Position numbers and translations under genes: made by a program. A DNA stretch of 64,000 nucleotides from an uncultured Chitinophagales bacterium (lineage in GTDB: Bacteria; Bacteroidota; Bacteroidia; Chitinophagales; JAHDHT01), in assembly GCA_938023075.1 (NCBI GenBank), contig CALHDG010000034.1, forward strand, positions 37,518 through 101,517, given 5' to 3'. Positions 41,440 through 50,668 of this stretch are shown here, piece after piece. Under the pieces are notes generated by a model that saw nothing but the letters and a program-made list of their open reading frames with translations, made no database searches and was not told the origin of the DNA. Each line of letters opens with the position of its first letter. Position 1 is the stretch's first letter.

Positions 41440-42255
41440 ATGAATAAACAAATATTAAGTAATAAAAGAGGGATAATTTTTGGCGCATTGGATGAACATT
41501 CTATTGCTTGGCAAGTAGCTTTAGCCTGTCACCATGCAGGGGCAAAATTTGTGTTAACAAATGCGCCGGTAGCTTTACGAATGGGGCAAATTAATGTATT
41601 AGCTGAGCAATGTTCGAGTAAGGTTATTGCAGCGGATGCTACGAATACAGAAGACCTTAAAAATCTAATAAATTCTTCTGTAAAATATTTGGACGGTAAG
41701 ATTGATTTTTTGTTACATTCTGTTGGGATGTCTCCAAATGTACGAAAAAAGAAAGCATATACCGATTTGAACTATAACTTTTTACAGAAAACCATGGATA
41801 TTTCGGCTCTTTCGTTTCATAAAGTTTTACAAACTGCATGGAAAGAGGATGCTTTGAATGATTGGGCTTCGGTAATAGGCTTAACTTACATTGCCGCTCA
41901 AAGAACTTTTCCTGGTTATGGGGATATGGCTGAAGCAAAAGCTACTTTAGAGTCGATTGCCCGCAGTTTTGGTTATCATTATGGTATACATAAAAAGGTA
42001 CGGATAAATACCATCTCACAGTCGCCTACTAAAACAACCGCAGGGTCGGGTGTAAGTGGTTTCGATCAATTTTTTGATTATGCCGATCAGCTTTCGCCAT
42101 TGGGTAATGCTTCTGCTAAAGATTGTGCTAATTTTTGTGTGATGCTTTTTTCAGATTATACCAAAATGGTAACTATGCAAAATTTATTTCACGATGGTGG
42201 ATTTTCTTCTATGGGGATGAGTGATGCGATTATTAATTTAATTGATAAAAAATAG
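41440..42255 (+). CDS. fabI: Enoyl-ACP reductase (FabI-type SDR)
   Basis: GIIFGALDEHSIAWQVALACHHAGAKFVLTNAP; LLHSVGMSPN; YGDMAEAKATLESIARSFGYHYG; NTISQSPTKTTAGSGVSGF. Confidence 0.88.
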   Translation: MNKQILSNKRGIIFGALDEHSIAWQVALACHHAGAKFVLTNAPVALRMGQINVLAEQCSSKVIAADATNTEDLKNLINSSVKYLDGKIDFLLHSVGMSPNVRKKKAYTDLNYNFLQKTMDISALSFHKVLQTAWKEDALNDWASVIGLTYIAAQRTFPGYGDMAEAKATLESIARSFGYHYGIHKKVRINTISQSPTKTTAGSGVSGFDQFFDYADQLSPLGNASAKDCANFCVMLFSDYTKMVTMQNLFHDGGFSSMGMSDAIINLIDKK

Positions 42256-42510
42256 TTTGCTATGTTTGAGTTTGATAATGATACAATATCATATTTGGAA
42301 ATTTACTTGCTTAACTCTGTTTTTTTATAATAAAGACGTGAAAAATTTAAACAAAAGAAGAGTGTAAATGAATATGATGCCTATTGAAATGTATAAAAAA
42401 ATATCTCAAACGTGGTAAAGATTTAATGAAAGAAAGCAATTATTAAACCAAAATTGTATTAAATTATAGCCAATATGCGAGTGAACACATCAAAAATAAA
42501 TCGTTATTTA

Positions 42511-42837
42511 TTATTCTCCACCAGTCGGATCATAATTATTAACATCAAAATCTTTAATCGACTCGTTGAGCTCAGTATTATTTTCAGAACCGGTTAAACT
42601 GCTACTTCTGTTGGGTATTACAGTAACAGATAAGAGGCTAAAAACCAATAGCGCTATAATTAAGCCCCAAGTCGTTTTCTCTAAAAAATCGGCGGCATTT
42701 TTTGCTCCACCAAGATTATTACTAGATACGCCTCCAAAAGTACCACCAAGTCCGCCGCCTTTAGGGTCTTGCACTAAAACAACTAATAATATTAATAAAC
42801 AAATTAGTATGATAATTACCGTTATAATAGAATACAT
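42511..42837 (-). CDS. secG: Preprotein translocase subunit SecG
   Basis: LLVVLVQDPKGGGLGGTFGG...LGGAKNAADFLEKTTWGLI. Confidence 0.92.
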   Translation of the reverse strand: MYSIITVIIILICLLILLVVLVQDPKGGGLGGTFGGVSSNNLGGAKNAADFLEKTTWGLIIALLVFSLLSVTVIPNRSSSLTGSENNTELNESIKDFDVNNYDPTGGE

Positions 42838-42840
42838 GTG

Positions 42841-43171
42841 TTAAAAATTTTGCTTCAATTCTTTAATTCGCTCGGCAAAGTAAACGTTTTTTTCGGGATA
42901 TTTCAAAGATAATTTATTGTATATCTTAATCGATTTTAAAAAGTAGCCTTGATATTCGTAAATTCGGGCAAGGGTTTCTGATACAATCTCGTGATCCTCA
43001 TCTAAACTTCTGGCAGCAATTTCTTTAACAGAAAAACCGGGTATAAAGCGAAGCGTAGTTTCTTTTGGTTTTTCTGTAGTGCCAAGAAATTGGTGTATAT
43101 CATTAATGTTATCTACATCTGCTTTTACTAAATTGGGGGTGGGTTGATTAAATCGTTGGCTAATAGATTTT
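42841..43171 (-). pseudogene. Out-of-frame conserved C-terminal TPR-like tail of the 43128-44342 protein
   Basis: Hand translation SISQRFNQPTPNLVKADVDNINDIHQFLGTTEKPKETTLRFIPGFSVKEIAARSLDEDHEIVSETLARIYEYQGYFLKSIKIYNKLSLKYPEKNVYFAERIKELKQNF*, in the -1 frame after an A10 tract. Confidence 0.7.
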
Positions 43172-44342
43172 TTTTTTCATCCTTTGTATTACTTGTGCGA
43201 TTCATTTTGGCTAACCAATCTCTAAACGATTCGCGCGCTTGTTCTGTTATATTATCATTATCTTGATTGATCATTGAGGCATTCGCAGTCATTCCTATGC
43301 CACGTTTCAAATTTTTATGTGCTTCAACCTTAGCTTTTAAACGGCTTATTTCATTGTCTTCAACAATATTTTCCTCTAAATTTTGGTCCGTTAATAATTC
43401 TTGTTCTTTCAATTTAGATTTTGCTTGTTGAACCCATTCATCTCTTTCAATTCTATCGGGGAAATAATCAATTATTTCTGTCAATGTTTCAATATCAGTT
43501 TTTTCTAACAAAGCCAATTGCTGAAAACTCAATATCCCTGCTTCATGCAGCTTAGATTCTAATATGGAACCAATACCACTTATTTTTTGTAAGTCATTCT
43601 TATCTTTGTTTAAGGCTAATCCAATTTTTTCTATTAATAAACGGCGGTACTTGTTCTCAAATAAAACTGTACATTCTTCTGTCCATCCACCTACTCGATC
43701 TTCGGATATACCTGTTAGTTTAGCAAGTAGGTTAATTTCTTCTTGTTCATCTAATTTTTTTAACTGACTATACGTATATAAGCCTGCACTATTTAAAAGT
43801 ACTTGTTCATCAGATTGTATGAAAGAAATCAAGGTCAAATCATCTGCCTCATTAGAATTGGCTAAGCCGGCTTTTTTTAATAAATAGGCAATATCTTCTT
43901 CTACTATTTCTTCGGGTACTTTTAAGGATTTAGCTTGTTTTTCTGGCTCTTCAAAAACAGCATTTTTCAAGTCGTTATTTTTAGTAGCCTTAAACGATTC
44001 ATCATCAAAAGGTAAATGACTTTCTTCTTCTTCTAATTGCTCAAATTCATCATCGTTATCATCATGGTCATTTTCAATTTCATTGTTGTCATAACTTTCT
44101 TCTTCTAAAAATTCTAAGCCATCTTCTTCTTTTTTGTTATCTAAGATATTTCCTTTATCGCTATTTTCATTTGGCTTTGATGAATTTATAGATTCTTTTT
44201 TTGAATGAAGCAACACTTGTAGTTTAATAAAATAAGGATATTTATCAACCAATTCCTCCAATTGTTCAATACTTACTTTGTTGAGTTGACCGGGTTCTGA
44301 TAAAAGTTTGATGACCGCTTCTTTTTCCATACTCCTTACCAA
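43128..44342 (-). CDS. HHH-module/TPR-type protein upstream of secG, apparently shortened by a frameshift at A10
   Basis: N-terminus IEQLEELVDKYPYFIKLQVLLH; HHH module LQKISGIGSILESKLHEAGILSFQQLALLEKTDIETLTEIIDYFPDRIERDEW. Confidence 0.7.
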   Translation of the reverse strand: MVRSMEKEAVIKLLSEPGQLNKVSIEQLEELVDKYPYFIKLQVLLHSKKESINSSKPNENSDKGNILDNKKEEDGLEFLEEESYDNNEIENDHDDNDDEFEQLEEEESHLPFDDESFKATKNNDLKNAVFEEPEKQAKSLKVPEEIVEEDIAYLLKKAGLANSNEADDLTLISFIQSDEQVLLNSAGLYTYSQLKKLDEQEEINLLAKLTGISEDRVGGWTEECTVLFENKYRRLLIEKIGLALNKDKNDLQKISGIGSILESKLHEAGILSFQQLALLEKTDIETLTEIIDYFPDRIERDEWVQQAKSKLKEQELLTDQNLEENIVEDNEISRLKAKVEAHKNLKRGIGMTANASMINQDNDNITEQARESFRDWLAKMNRTSNTKDEKKNLLANDLINPPPI

Positions 44343-44839
44343 TTAACCAATGCTTTATTAAATATTTTATCGATGAGGCGTTCATTAATCTCTTCCACCA
44401 ATCCGGCTTCGGCTTCAATAAAATTTATCGACATATCAAAGCGCGCAAAATCAGAAAATTGGCTTTCAAAGCTTTTATCTGGCTCAATTTCGTTGGTGAA
44501 GGTTACTTTGATATCAATAACCAATTCGCTTTCAGATGCCATGCTTGCCGAGGTGTTCGCAACCGGACGAACTGAATAACGGGTTACTTCTCCGGTAAAC
44601 TTAATATCGCCATCTAAAGCAACCGGCGATAAATTAATAGAAGAACTTATCCGGTCAACTAAAGCCTCTGTTAGCAATTGCCTTAAATTAGGGTTTTCTA
44701 ATAGATTATCTTCAAAAGTTTGCACACTAAAAGTCTTTACCTCAGGAGAAACCGACGCACCCGTAAAAGAATAAATTCCGCAACTTGAAAGCAACAACAT
44801 TAAAACGAAGGTAAGTATGTTTGTTAACAATTTATCCAC
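44336..44839 (-). CDS. lptE: LptE-family LPS assembly lipoprotein
   Basis: Lipobox LLLSSCGIYSFTGASVSPEVKTFSVQTFEDNL..NPNLRQLLTEALVDRI; neighbourhood. Confidence 0.8.
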   Translation of the reverse strand: MDKLLTNILTFVLMLLLSSCGIYSFTGASVSPEVKTFSVQTFEDNLLENPNLRQLLTEALVDRISSSINLSPVALDGDIKFTGEVTRYSVRPVANTSASMASESELVIDIKVTFTNEIEPDKSFESQFSDFARFDMSINFIEAEAGLVEEINERLIDKIFNKALVNW

Positions 44840-44851
44840 ATCAGTGCAATT

Positions 44852-46132
44852 TTATTCTTCAATTTTATATTCTTTAATCTTTCGGTAAAGCGTCCGTTCA
44901 GAAATACCCAAATCTAAAGCGGCATCTCTCCGTTTACCTTTGTGTTTTGCAAGTGCTTTTCTTATCAATTCTTGTTCTTTATCATCAATAGAAAGCGATT
45001 CTTCCACCTCTTCGTGTTGCTGAACCTCAGGCTTTTGTATAATAACCGGATTATTTGCCGTATTAATTCGAACGGCATGCTGATCTAAAAAAGCAGCCTC
45101 CCTTACATTTTCGCTCGCATATTGAACCGCAAATTCACGAGCCAAATCGGTTTGTTCAACTTTATCATTACCACTTTGTACTATCTGATATAAAATTTTC
45201 TTTAGATCATTGATGTCATTTTTCATATCAAACATAATCTTGTACAACAGTTCTCTTTCCGAATAAGAATCGCCTCCATTAGATTGCCCGTTTCCATTTT
45301 CAATCAATGCCGGTAAACGACTCGCTCTTGACTTTGGCAAAAAGCCCAACAACACTTCTTTGGTCACTATATTATCCATCGACAATACCGAAACTTGCTC
45401 GGCAATATTTTTCAACTCTCTAACATTACCGGGCCAATGATAACTCATCAATAATTGTTGCGCTTCTTCATCTAACCTAACTGTGTCTGTTCTATACTTA
45501 TTGCTAAAGTCAGCCGCAAACTTTCTGAATAACAAGCTAATGTCTTCCGGTCGTTCACGCAAAGGAGGCACTTTTATGGGCACCGTACCAAGCCGGTAAT
45601 ATAAATCCTCTCTAAATTTACCGTGTTTAATATCTTGAAACAAATCTTTATTGGTAGCCGCCACTAAGCGCACATCCGTTTTTAAAACTTTTGATGAGCC
45701 AACTTTTATAAACTCGCCGGTTTCTAAAACCCGCAATAATCTTGCTTGCGTTCCCAACGGTATTTCACCAACTTCATCTAAAAACAAGGTGCCTTTGTCA
45801 GCCGTTTCAAAATAGCCTTTGCGTTTATCGCTTGCCCCGGTAAAGGCACCTTTTTCGTGTCCAAACAATTCACTGTCAATCGTTCCTTCAGGTATAGCAC
45901 CACTATTTACCGCAATAAAAGCATTGTGCTTTCGCGGACTTAAGGAATGGATAATTTGCGAAAACACCTCCTTCCCTGCCCCACTCTCTCCGGTTATTAA
46001 AACCGTTAAATTGGTGGGTGCTACCCGCATAGCCACCTTAAGCGCATTGTTGTAGGCATCAGAATTTCCGATGATGCCAAACCGTTGCTTTATTGATTTT
46101 AAATCGCTGATCTTTTTAAATTTATTGATAAT
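44852..46132 (-). CDS. Sigma-54-dependent AAA+ regulator, Fis-type C-terminus; N-terminal extension lacks a canonical start
   Basis: LITGESGAGKEVFSQIIH, GAFTGA, GNVRELKN, ALDLGISERTLYRKIKEY; upstream in-frame NKFKKISDLKSIKQRFGIIGNSDAYNNALK precedes the GTG called at 46036. Confidence 0.85.
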   Translation of the reverse strand: MINKFKKISDLKSIKQRFGIIGNSDAYNNALKVAMRVAPTNLTVLITGESGAGKEVFSQIIHSLSPRKHNAFIAVNSGAIPEGTIDSELFGHEKGAFTGASDKRKGYFETADKGTLFLDEVGEIPLGTQARLLRVLETGEFIKVGSSKVLKTDVRLVAATNKDLFQDIKHGKFREDLYYRLGTVPIKVPPLRERPEDISLLFRKFAADFSNKYRTDTVRLDEEAQQLLMSYHWPGNVRELKNIAEQVSVLSMDNIVTKEVLLGFLPKSRASRLPALIENGNGQSNGGDSYSERELLYKIMFDMKNDINDLKKILYQIVQSGNDKVEQTDLAREFAVQYASENVREAAFLDQHAVRINTANNPVIIQKPEVQQHEEVEESLSIDDKEQELIRKALAKHKGKRRDAALDLGISERTLYRKIKEYKIEE

Positions 46133-46150
46133 TAATTAATAAATTTGTAA

Positions 46151-46278
46151 TTTTTTTTTGAAGCGAAACAGCATTACTCGCAATAAGGGCAGTCCCGCTT
46201 TCCGCTCAAATGTTGCTCCACTTCGTTCCACAACATAACCGCTGCAATCGGGGCTAGTTTGCTAACTTCGCTTCTTCG
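46151..46278 (-). repeat. Interspersed hairpin element, family 1, copy D
   Basis: Reverse complement ACTAGCCCCGATTGCAGCGGTTATGTTGTGG...GAGCAACATTTGAGCGGAAAGCGGGACTGCCC...GTTTCGCTTC-polyA. Confidence 0.8.
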
Positions 46279-46383
46279 TAAACCATATTGATCAATTAAT
46301 AATTAAACAACATTCATTATTCGTTAATCGATATTCGATATTCATTAAATAATCATCCAAAAAATATCGAATATTGAATATTG

Positions 46384-46404
46384 AACACCCAACACCCAAC
46401 ACCC
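46384..46404 (+). repeat. 7-bp tandem repeat (AACACCC)x3
   Basis: Direct reading. Confidence 0.85.
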
Positions 46405-46502
46405 AATTTAGAATGACGAATTTATCTATTCAAAAAACAACACACAATTCAACATTTTCCTGAACAAATAAATTTGGTCTAAAAAATTATTTAGGCAAAA
46501 TT

Positions 46503-46910
46503 TTAATGCTTAGGAGTCTCTTGTTCTTTAGTTGTTCCACTTTTCTTGTTTTTTATTCTTCCGGTTCTCCGCTTCAACATGCCTTTTTCTAATTTAATCT
46601 GGTCGAAAAGAGCTCTTAACTCTTCTGCAATTTCTTCAGGTGGATAGCCAAGTAATCCATTGGCTACCATTTTTTCTGCCTCTATAAACAAATTGGCATT
46701 CAAAGCTAACGAACCTGCACTTCTATAAAGTATTGACCGTGAAGGTTCATTTTTTTTATCAATTGGAATTAAATCTGCTGCTTTTTTTTCTAACTCATAT
46801 GCCTTGTAAAATTCCTCAATAGATCGATCTGTCATGCCTTCTTTTTTAAGTGTAAAAGCAAGTTCAGCAATTTCTAATGCGCTGTTATGTAAAGATTTAA
46901 CGCTTTTCAT
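46503..46910 (-). CDS. Small helical/TPR-like protein of unknown function
   Basis: AELAFTLKKEGMTDRSIEEFYKAYELEKKAADLIP...EPSRSILYRSAGSLALNANLFIEAEKMVANGLLGYPPEEIAEELRALFDQI; overlaps the upstream gene by 4 nt. Confidence 0.6.
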   Translation of the reverse strand: MKSVKSLHNSALEIAELAFTLKKEGMTDRSIEEFYKAYELEKKAADLIPIDKKNEPSRSILYRSAGSLALNANLFIEAEKMVANGLLGYPPEEIAEELRALFDQIKLEKGMLKRRTGRIKNKKSGTTKEQETPKH

Positions 46911-47437
46911 CTTTTTATTAAAGTCGCTTTAGGTGATTGAAATTCAATAACCGCAATATATGCTGGAATATTCGTATTGTCGGATTGTTCAGTTTGTTTT
47001 TTCTTCTTTCTTATTCTACGTCTGTAATCACTATCATTTTTATACAGCAATCCCGATATTTCTAATCTTGCTGAGTTTTGGAACGGCAAAATTGAATCTT
47101 TTTCTGACAACCAATAATCTATACCACTTCCTTTAGCCGAACGTTGAACAATTTTATAATTGGTTAAATAAGAAACCAATAAGACTGCAATACCTTCGGC
47201 TCCTTTTTCTGTTACCTCTTGAAGATCTTTCCACGTATTTCTCATCTTTAAGGTAATCTTATTCTTCCAATTAAGCATAAAATCAATCTTATTTTGCCCT
47301 TCAACTTTTAAATTAACAGGGCTTTTATGTTGATGATAATCTAAACAAATTAAGGTCGCCTCCAACCTTGTTTCTCCCCAACTTTTTGTTAAACCCGGAA
47401 CTTCCTTTTTTATGTCATTTAACTTAATAGACCTCAT
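46907..47437 (-). CDS. Protein of unknown function, paired with 46503-46910
   Basis: Clean 176-codon ORF; ATGA-type overlap with the downstream gene. Confidence 0.6.
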   Translation of the reverse strand: MRSIKLNDIKKEVPGLTKSWGETRLEATLICLDYHQHKSPVNLKVEGQNKIDFMLNWKNKITLKMRNTWKDLQEVTEKGAEGIAVLLVSYLTNYKIVQRSAKGSGIDYWLSEKDSILPFQNSARLEISGLLYKNDSDYRRRIRKKKKQTEQSDNTNIPAYIAVIEFQSPKATLIKR

Positions 47438-47462
47438 ATTTCATTGATTCGATCTTGAGTCG

Positions 47463-48896
47463 TTACACGATCACCCCTTTCAAGGTAGCTGCACTGCACT
47501 CCGTAATTTTTACGTTAACATAATTACCCGGCTTCGAATCTCCTTTCGGGAAAATCACCATTTTATTTTGATCGTTTCTTCCACACATATCCTCTTCCGA
47601 TCGCTTCGACGTTTTTTCTACCAATACCTTCACGATCTTACCAATATCTTGTTTATTTTTTTCTAAAGAATGTTTCATTTGCAAAGCAATTATTGCTTGC
47701 AACCGCTTCTTTTTGGTCGCTAAAGGTATGTCGTCTTCATATTTTCGGGCAGCCAAGGTGCCGGGGCGTTCTGAATAGAAAAACATGTACGCCAAATCAT
47801 ATTTCACCAATTCCATAATACTTAAAGTATCTTGATGTTCTTCTTCGGTTTCGCTACAAAAGCCGGTAATAACATCGGTTGAAATACCACAATCGGGTAT
47901 AATTCGATTAATCGCCTCAATCCTATTCATATACCATTCCCGGTCATAAGTACGATTCATTTTTTCTAAAATTCGGGAGTTGCCCGATTGAACCGGCAAA
48001 TGAATATAATTGCAAATGTTTTCGTATCTCGCCATAGTATGCAACACATCATCTAACATATCTTTAGGGTGTGAAGTCGAAAAACGTACTCTCAACAAAG
48101 GATCAACTTCGGCAACCATGGCGAGCAATTGCGCAAAAGAGATGTTTTCTTCTTGCTCGTTTTTCCATCTATAAGAATCTACATTTTGTCCTAACAAAGT
48201 AACCTCTCTATATCCTCTGTTAAATAAATCTTGCGCTTCTTTAACAATGGTTAACGCATTGCGACTGCGTTCTCTGCCCCTAGTAAACGGAACTACGCAA
48301 AACGAACACATATTATCGCAACCCCGCATAATAGAGATAAAGGCACTCACTCCATTTACATCTAACCTTACCGGGCTAATATCCGCATAGGTCTCTTCTC
48401 TACTTAACAAAACATTTACTGCTTTTTGCCCACCTTCCGCTTCGGCAATTAAAGTAGGCAACGATCTATAAGCATCCGGACCACAAACAATATCTACCAA
48501 TTGTTCTTGTTCTAACAATTTATCTTTTAGACGTTCTGCCATACAACCCAACACGCCAATTATAGCAGATGGATTGGCTTTTTTAATATGATGAAAATCT
48601 TTTAACCGGTTACGAACCCGGTCTTCCGCATTTTCACGGATAGAACAAGTATTCATAAAAATCATGTCGGCAGATTTATAATCTTTATTAAGCCGATACC
48701 CTTGTTCGCCCAAAACAGAAGCTACAATTTCACTATCACTAAAATTCATTTGGCAACCATAACTTTCAATGTAAAAGGTTTTGCCATTATGTACTTCCTG
48801 CTTAATCGCTACATTTTCAAGCACTTCGCCTTGTCTATTTTCTTCTAAGGGAATATTAACAGAAGTTCTGTCTTTTACCAAACTGTTTTCACTCAT
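47463..48896 (-). CDS. miaB: tRNA-2-methylthio-N6-dimethylallyladenosine synthase
   Basis: [15 protein letters not shown]; radical SAM motif [25 protein letters not shown]-like C-terminus. Confidence 0.94.
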   Translation of the reverse strand: MSENSLVKDRTSVNIPLEENRQGEVLENVAIKQEVHNGKTFYIESYGCQMNFSDSEIVASVLGEQGYRLNKDYKSADMIFMNTCSIRENAEDRVRNRLKDFHHIKKANPSAIIGVLGCMAERLKDKLLEQEQLVDIVCGPDAYRSLPTLIAEAEGGQKAVNVLLSREETYADISPVRLDVNGVSAFISIMRGCDNMCSFCVVPFTRGRERSRNALTIVKEAQDLFNRGYREVTLLGQNVDSYRWKNEQEENISFAQLLAMVAEVDPLLRVRFSTSHPKDMLDDVLHTMARYENICNYIHLPVQSGNSRILEKMNRTYDREWYMNRIEAINRIIPDCGISTDVITGFCSETEEEHQDTLSIMELVKYDLAYMFFYSERPGTLAARKYEDDIPLATKKKRLQAIIALQMKHSLEKNKQDIGKIVKVLVEKTSKRSEEDMCGRNDQNKMVIFPKGDSKPGNYVNVKITECSAATLKGVIV

Positions 48897-49055
48897 TTGT
48901 TCACTGTAAGTTGCAAAGATACTAAAAATTGTGAGACACTGACAGATTGGCAGCTATAAGAAATGTGAAAATTACAAAACCTATTTCTAAGTGTTAAAAG
49001 GGAATGGTAAAATAAAATAATTTGACGTAGTATGCTTTTGAGTATGTATTCAAAA

Positions 49056-49868
49056 TCAATAAACCCGCTTACCCATTGAAGCCTTAATGTATAAGTTAGG
49101 ATAGATAAAATGATTATTATTAGATGGCATAATAGGAAGCATAATAGGCACTCTTTTATAATAGGCATTAACCATAATACCAAATTCAACAGCTTGTACT
49201 AAGTCATCAAAAACAGCAAAGTCAATATTAAAACCTATTTTACCTTGTAAACCAGGATAGAGCTTAATTTCCGTCCAACCTAATCGTGCCGGACCACGAC
49301 TAATTAAACGGTCAGGCGGATCTAAAAATAAATCTGCTGTTTTGTCTTCATATTTGATAGGCAGCGGATTATTACAATTACTAAATTCATTGCAATAAGC
49401 CAAATAGTAAGGTTTTACTATACCTAATGACACCCCATAGCTATATAACCAAGATAGTTCTACACCATTTTTTCTGCCTTTATCGGCAATTAGATTCATT
49501 TGTCCACGGGCAGCATTAATGGTATAAAAACTGTTGATCTTACCAAAAACATAAGGCTTTTGATCGCTTAAAAAATTGGCTCCAAAACCTGTTCTATTTT
49601 TGTATTGTTTCGGATGTTTAATATTCATAATATCGAAGCGTAAAAACTTGCGCTTATAATAATTTGTGGTGTTAATGTAATCTGCACTAATGCCAAAGCC
49701 ATTGCCATGTAATTGAACACCATAACTAGTTGCTTTGCGATAGATCAGTTTTGTTCTTTCTTGCTGAAGTAAACCAACTTCATCATTTTTTGGAGGATCT
49801 GCATAAGTAACAATTGTACCAATTAGCAAAAAGGCACAAAAGCATAGGATATGTAATTTAAAATGCAT
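49056..49868 (-). CDS. Putative outer-membrane protein
   Basis: Signal peptide MHFKLHILCFCAFLLIGTIVTYA; beta-rich sequence. Confidence 0.5.
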   Translation of the reverse strand: MHFKLHILCFCAFLLIGTIVTYADPPKNDEVGLLQQERTKLIYRKATSYGVQLHGNGFGISADYINTTNYYKRKFLRFDIMNIKHPKQYKNRTGFGANFLSDQKPYVFGKINSFYTINAARGQMNLIADKGRKNGVELSWLYSYGVSLGIVKPYYLAYCNEFSNCNNPLPIKYEDKTADLFLDPPDRLISRGPARLGWTEIKLYPGLQGKIGFNIDFAVFDDLVQAVEFGIMVNAYYKRVPIMLPIMPSNNNHFIYPNLYIKASMGKRVY

Positions 49869-49922
49869 AGATTTGATTAGATCACTCATTTAAAACTTCT
49901 AAGTTAAATAAAAATTTTGTAA

Positions 49923-50324
49923 ATGACTTCAATTGTTGATTATAAAGGCAAATTGCGGACAGTTTCTACGCACGTAAAATCTGGCGAACAAATTATTACC
50001 GACGCACCGGTTGATAACAATGGCAAAGGTGAAGCATTTTCGCCTACCGATATGGTTGCCAATAGTGTTGCCACTTGCATGTTAACCGTTATGGGTATAG
50101 CTGCTGAAAAGAAAGATATTAGTATTGAAGGGGCTAAGGCAGAAGTAGAAAAAATAATGGCCTCAAACCCAAGAAGAATTGCGGCTATAAATGTAAAGGT
50201 TACCATGCCTCAAATTCCTTATGAAAATGCCCACAAAAAACTATTGGAAAAAGTTGCCGGAACTTGCCCGGTTTTGCAAAGCATTCATCCAGAAATTAAG
50301 AAGAAATTGGAGTTTGTTTGGTAA
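49923..50324 (+). CDS. OsmC-family protein
   Basis: FSPTDMVANSVATCMLTVMGIAAEKK and conserved second Cys in AGTCPVLQSIHPEIK. Confidence 0.85.
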   Translation: MTSIVDYKGKLRTVSTHVKSGEQIITDAPVDNNGKGEAFSPTDMVANSVATCMLTVMGIAAEKKDISIEGAKAEVEKIMASNPRRIAAINVKVTMPQIPYENAHKKLLEKVAGTCPVLQSIHPEIKKKLEFVW

Positions 50325-50325
50325 A

Positions 50326-50664
50326 TTATAAATCCAAACCCTTCTTAATGTCATCTACTTTAATGGCATGATGCGAGGCATCCATCACTACTTCACCATC
50401 TTTTAAAAGCAAAACCTGTGGCGATTGATGATAAATACCGGTAGCTTCTGCAATGTAATTAGATACTGAACGGTAGGTCAATAAATCCAAATAATGAACA
50501 TCTAATGAAGCTGAATCAATATCCCATGATTGTTCTAATTGAGCTTTCATCATAGCCGAAATACCACAACTAGTGCTGTGCTTAAAAATCAATTGTGGCT
50601 TTTCAACAGAACCTTGTATGATACGATCAACTTGATCAATATCGCTTAATGCTATCCAATTCAT
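50326..50664 (-). CDS. ytxJ: YtxJ-like monothiol bacilliredoxin-type protein
   Basis: LIFKHSTSCGISAMMKAQLE...HQSPQVLLLKDGEVVMDASHHAI; start moved to MNWIAL. Confidence 0.75.
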   Translation of the reverse strand: MNWIALSDIDQVDRIIQGSVEKPQLIFKHSTSCGISAMMKAQLEQSWDIDSASLDVHYLDLLTYRSVSNYIAEATGIYHQSPQVLLLKDGEVVMDASHHAIKVDDIKKGLDL

Positions 50665-50668
50665 CAAA

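Noticed and set aside
48893-49189. ORF 48893-49189 (-), 98 aa
   Set aside because: Overlaps the start region of miaB and the end of the 49056 gene in another frame; low-complexity hydrophobic translation.
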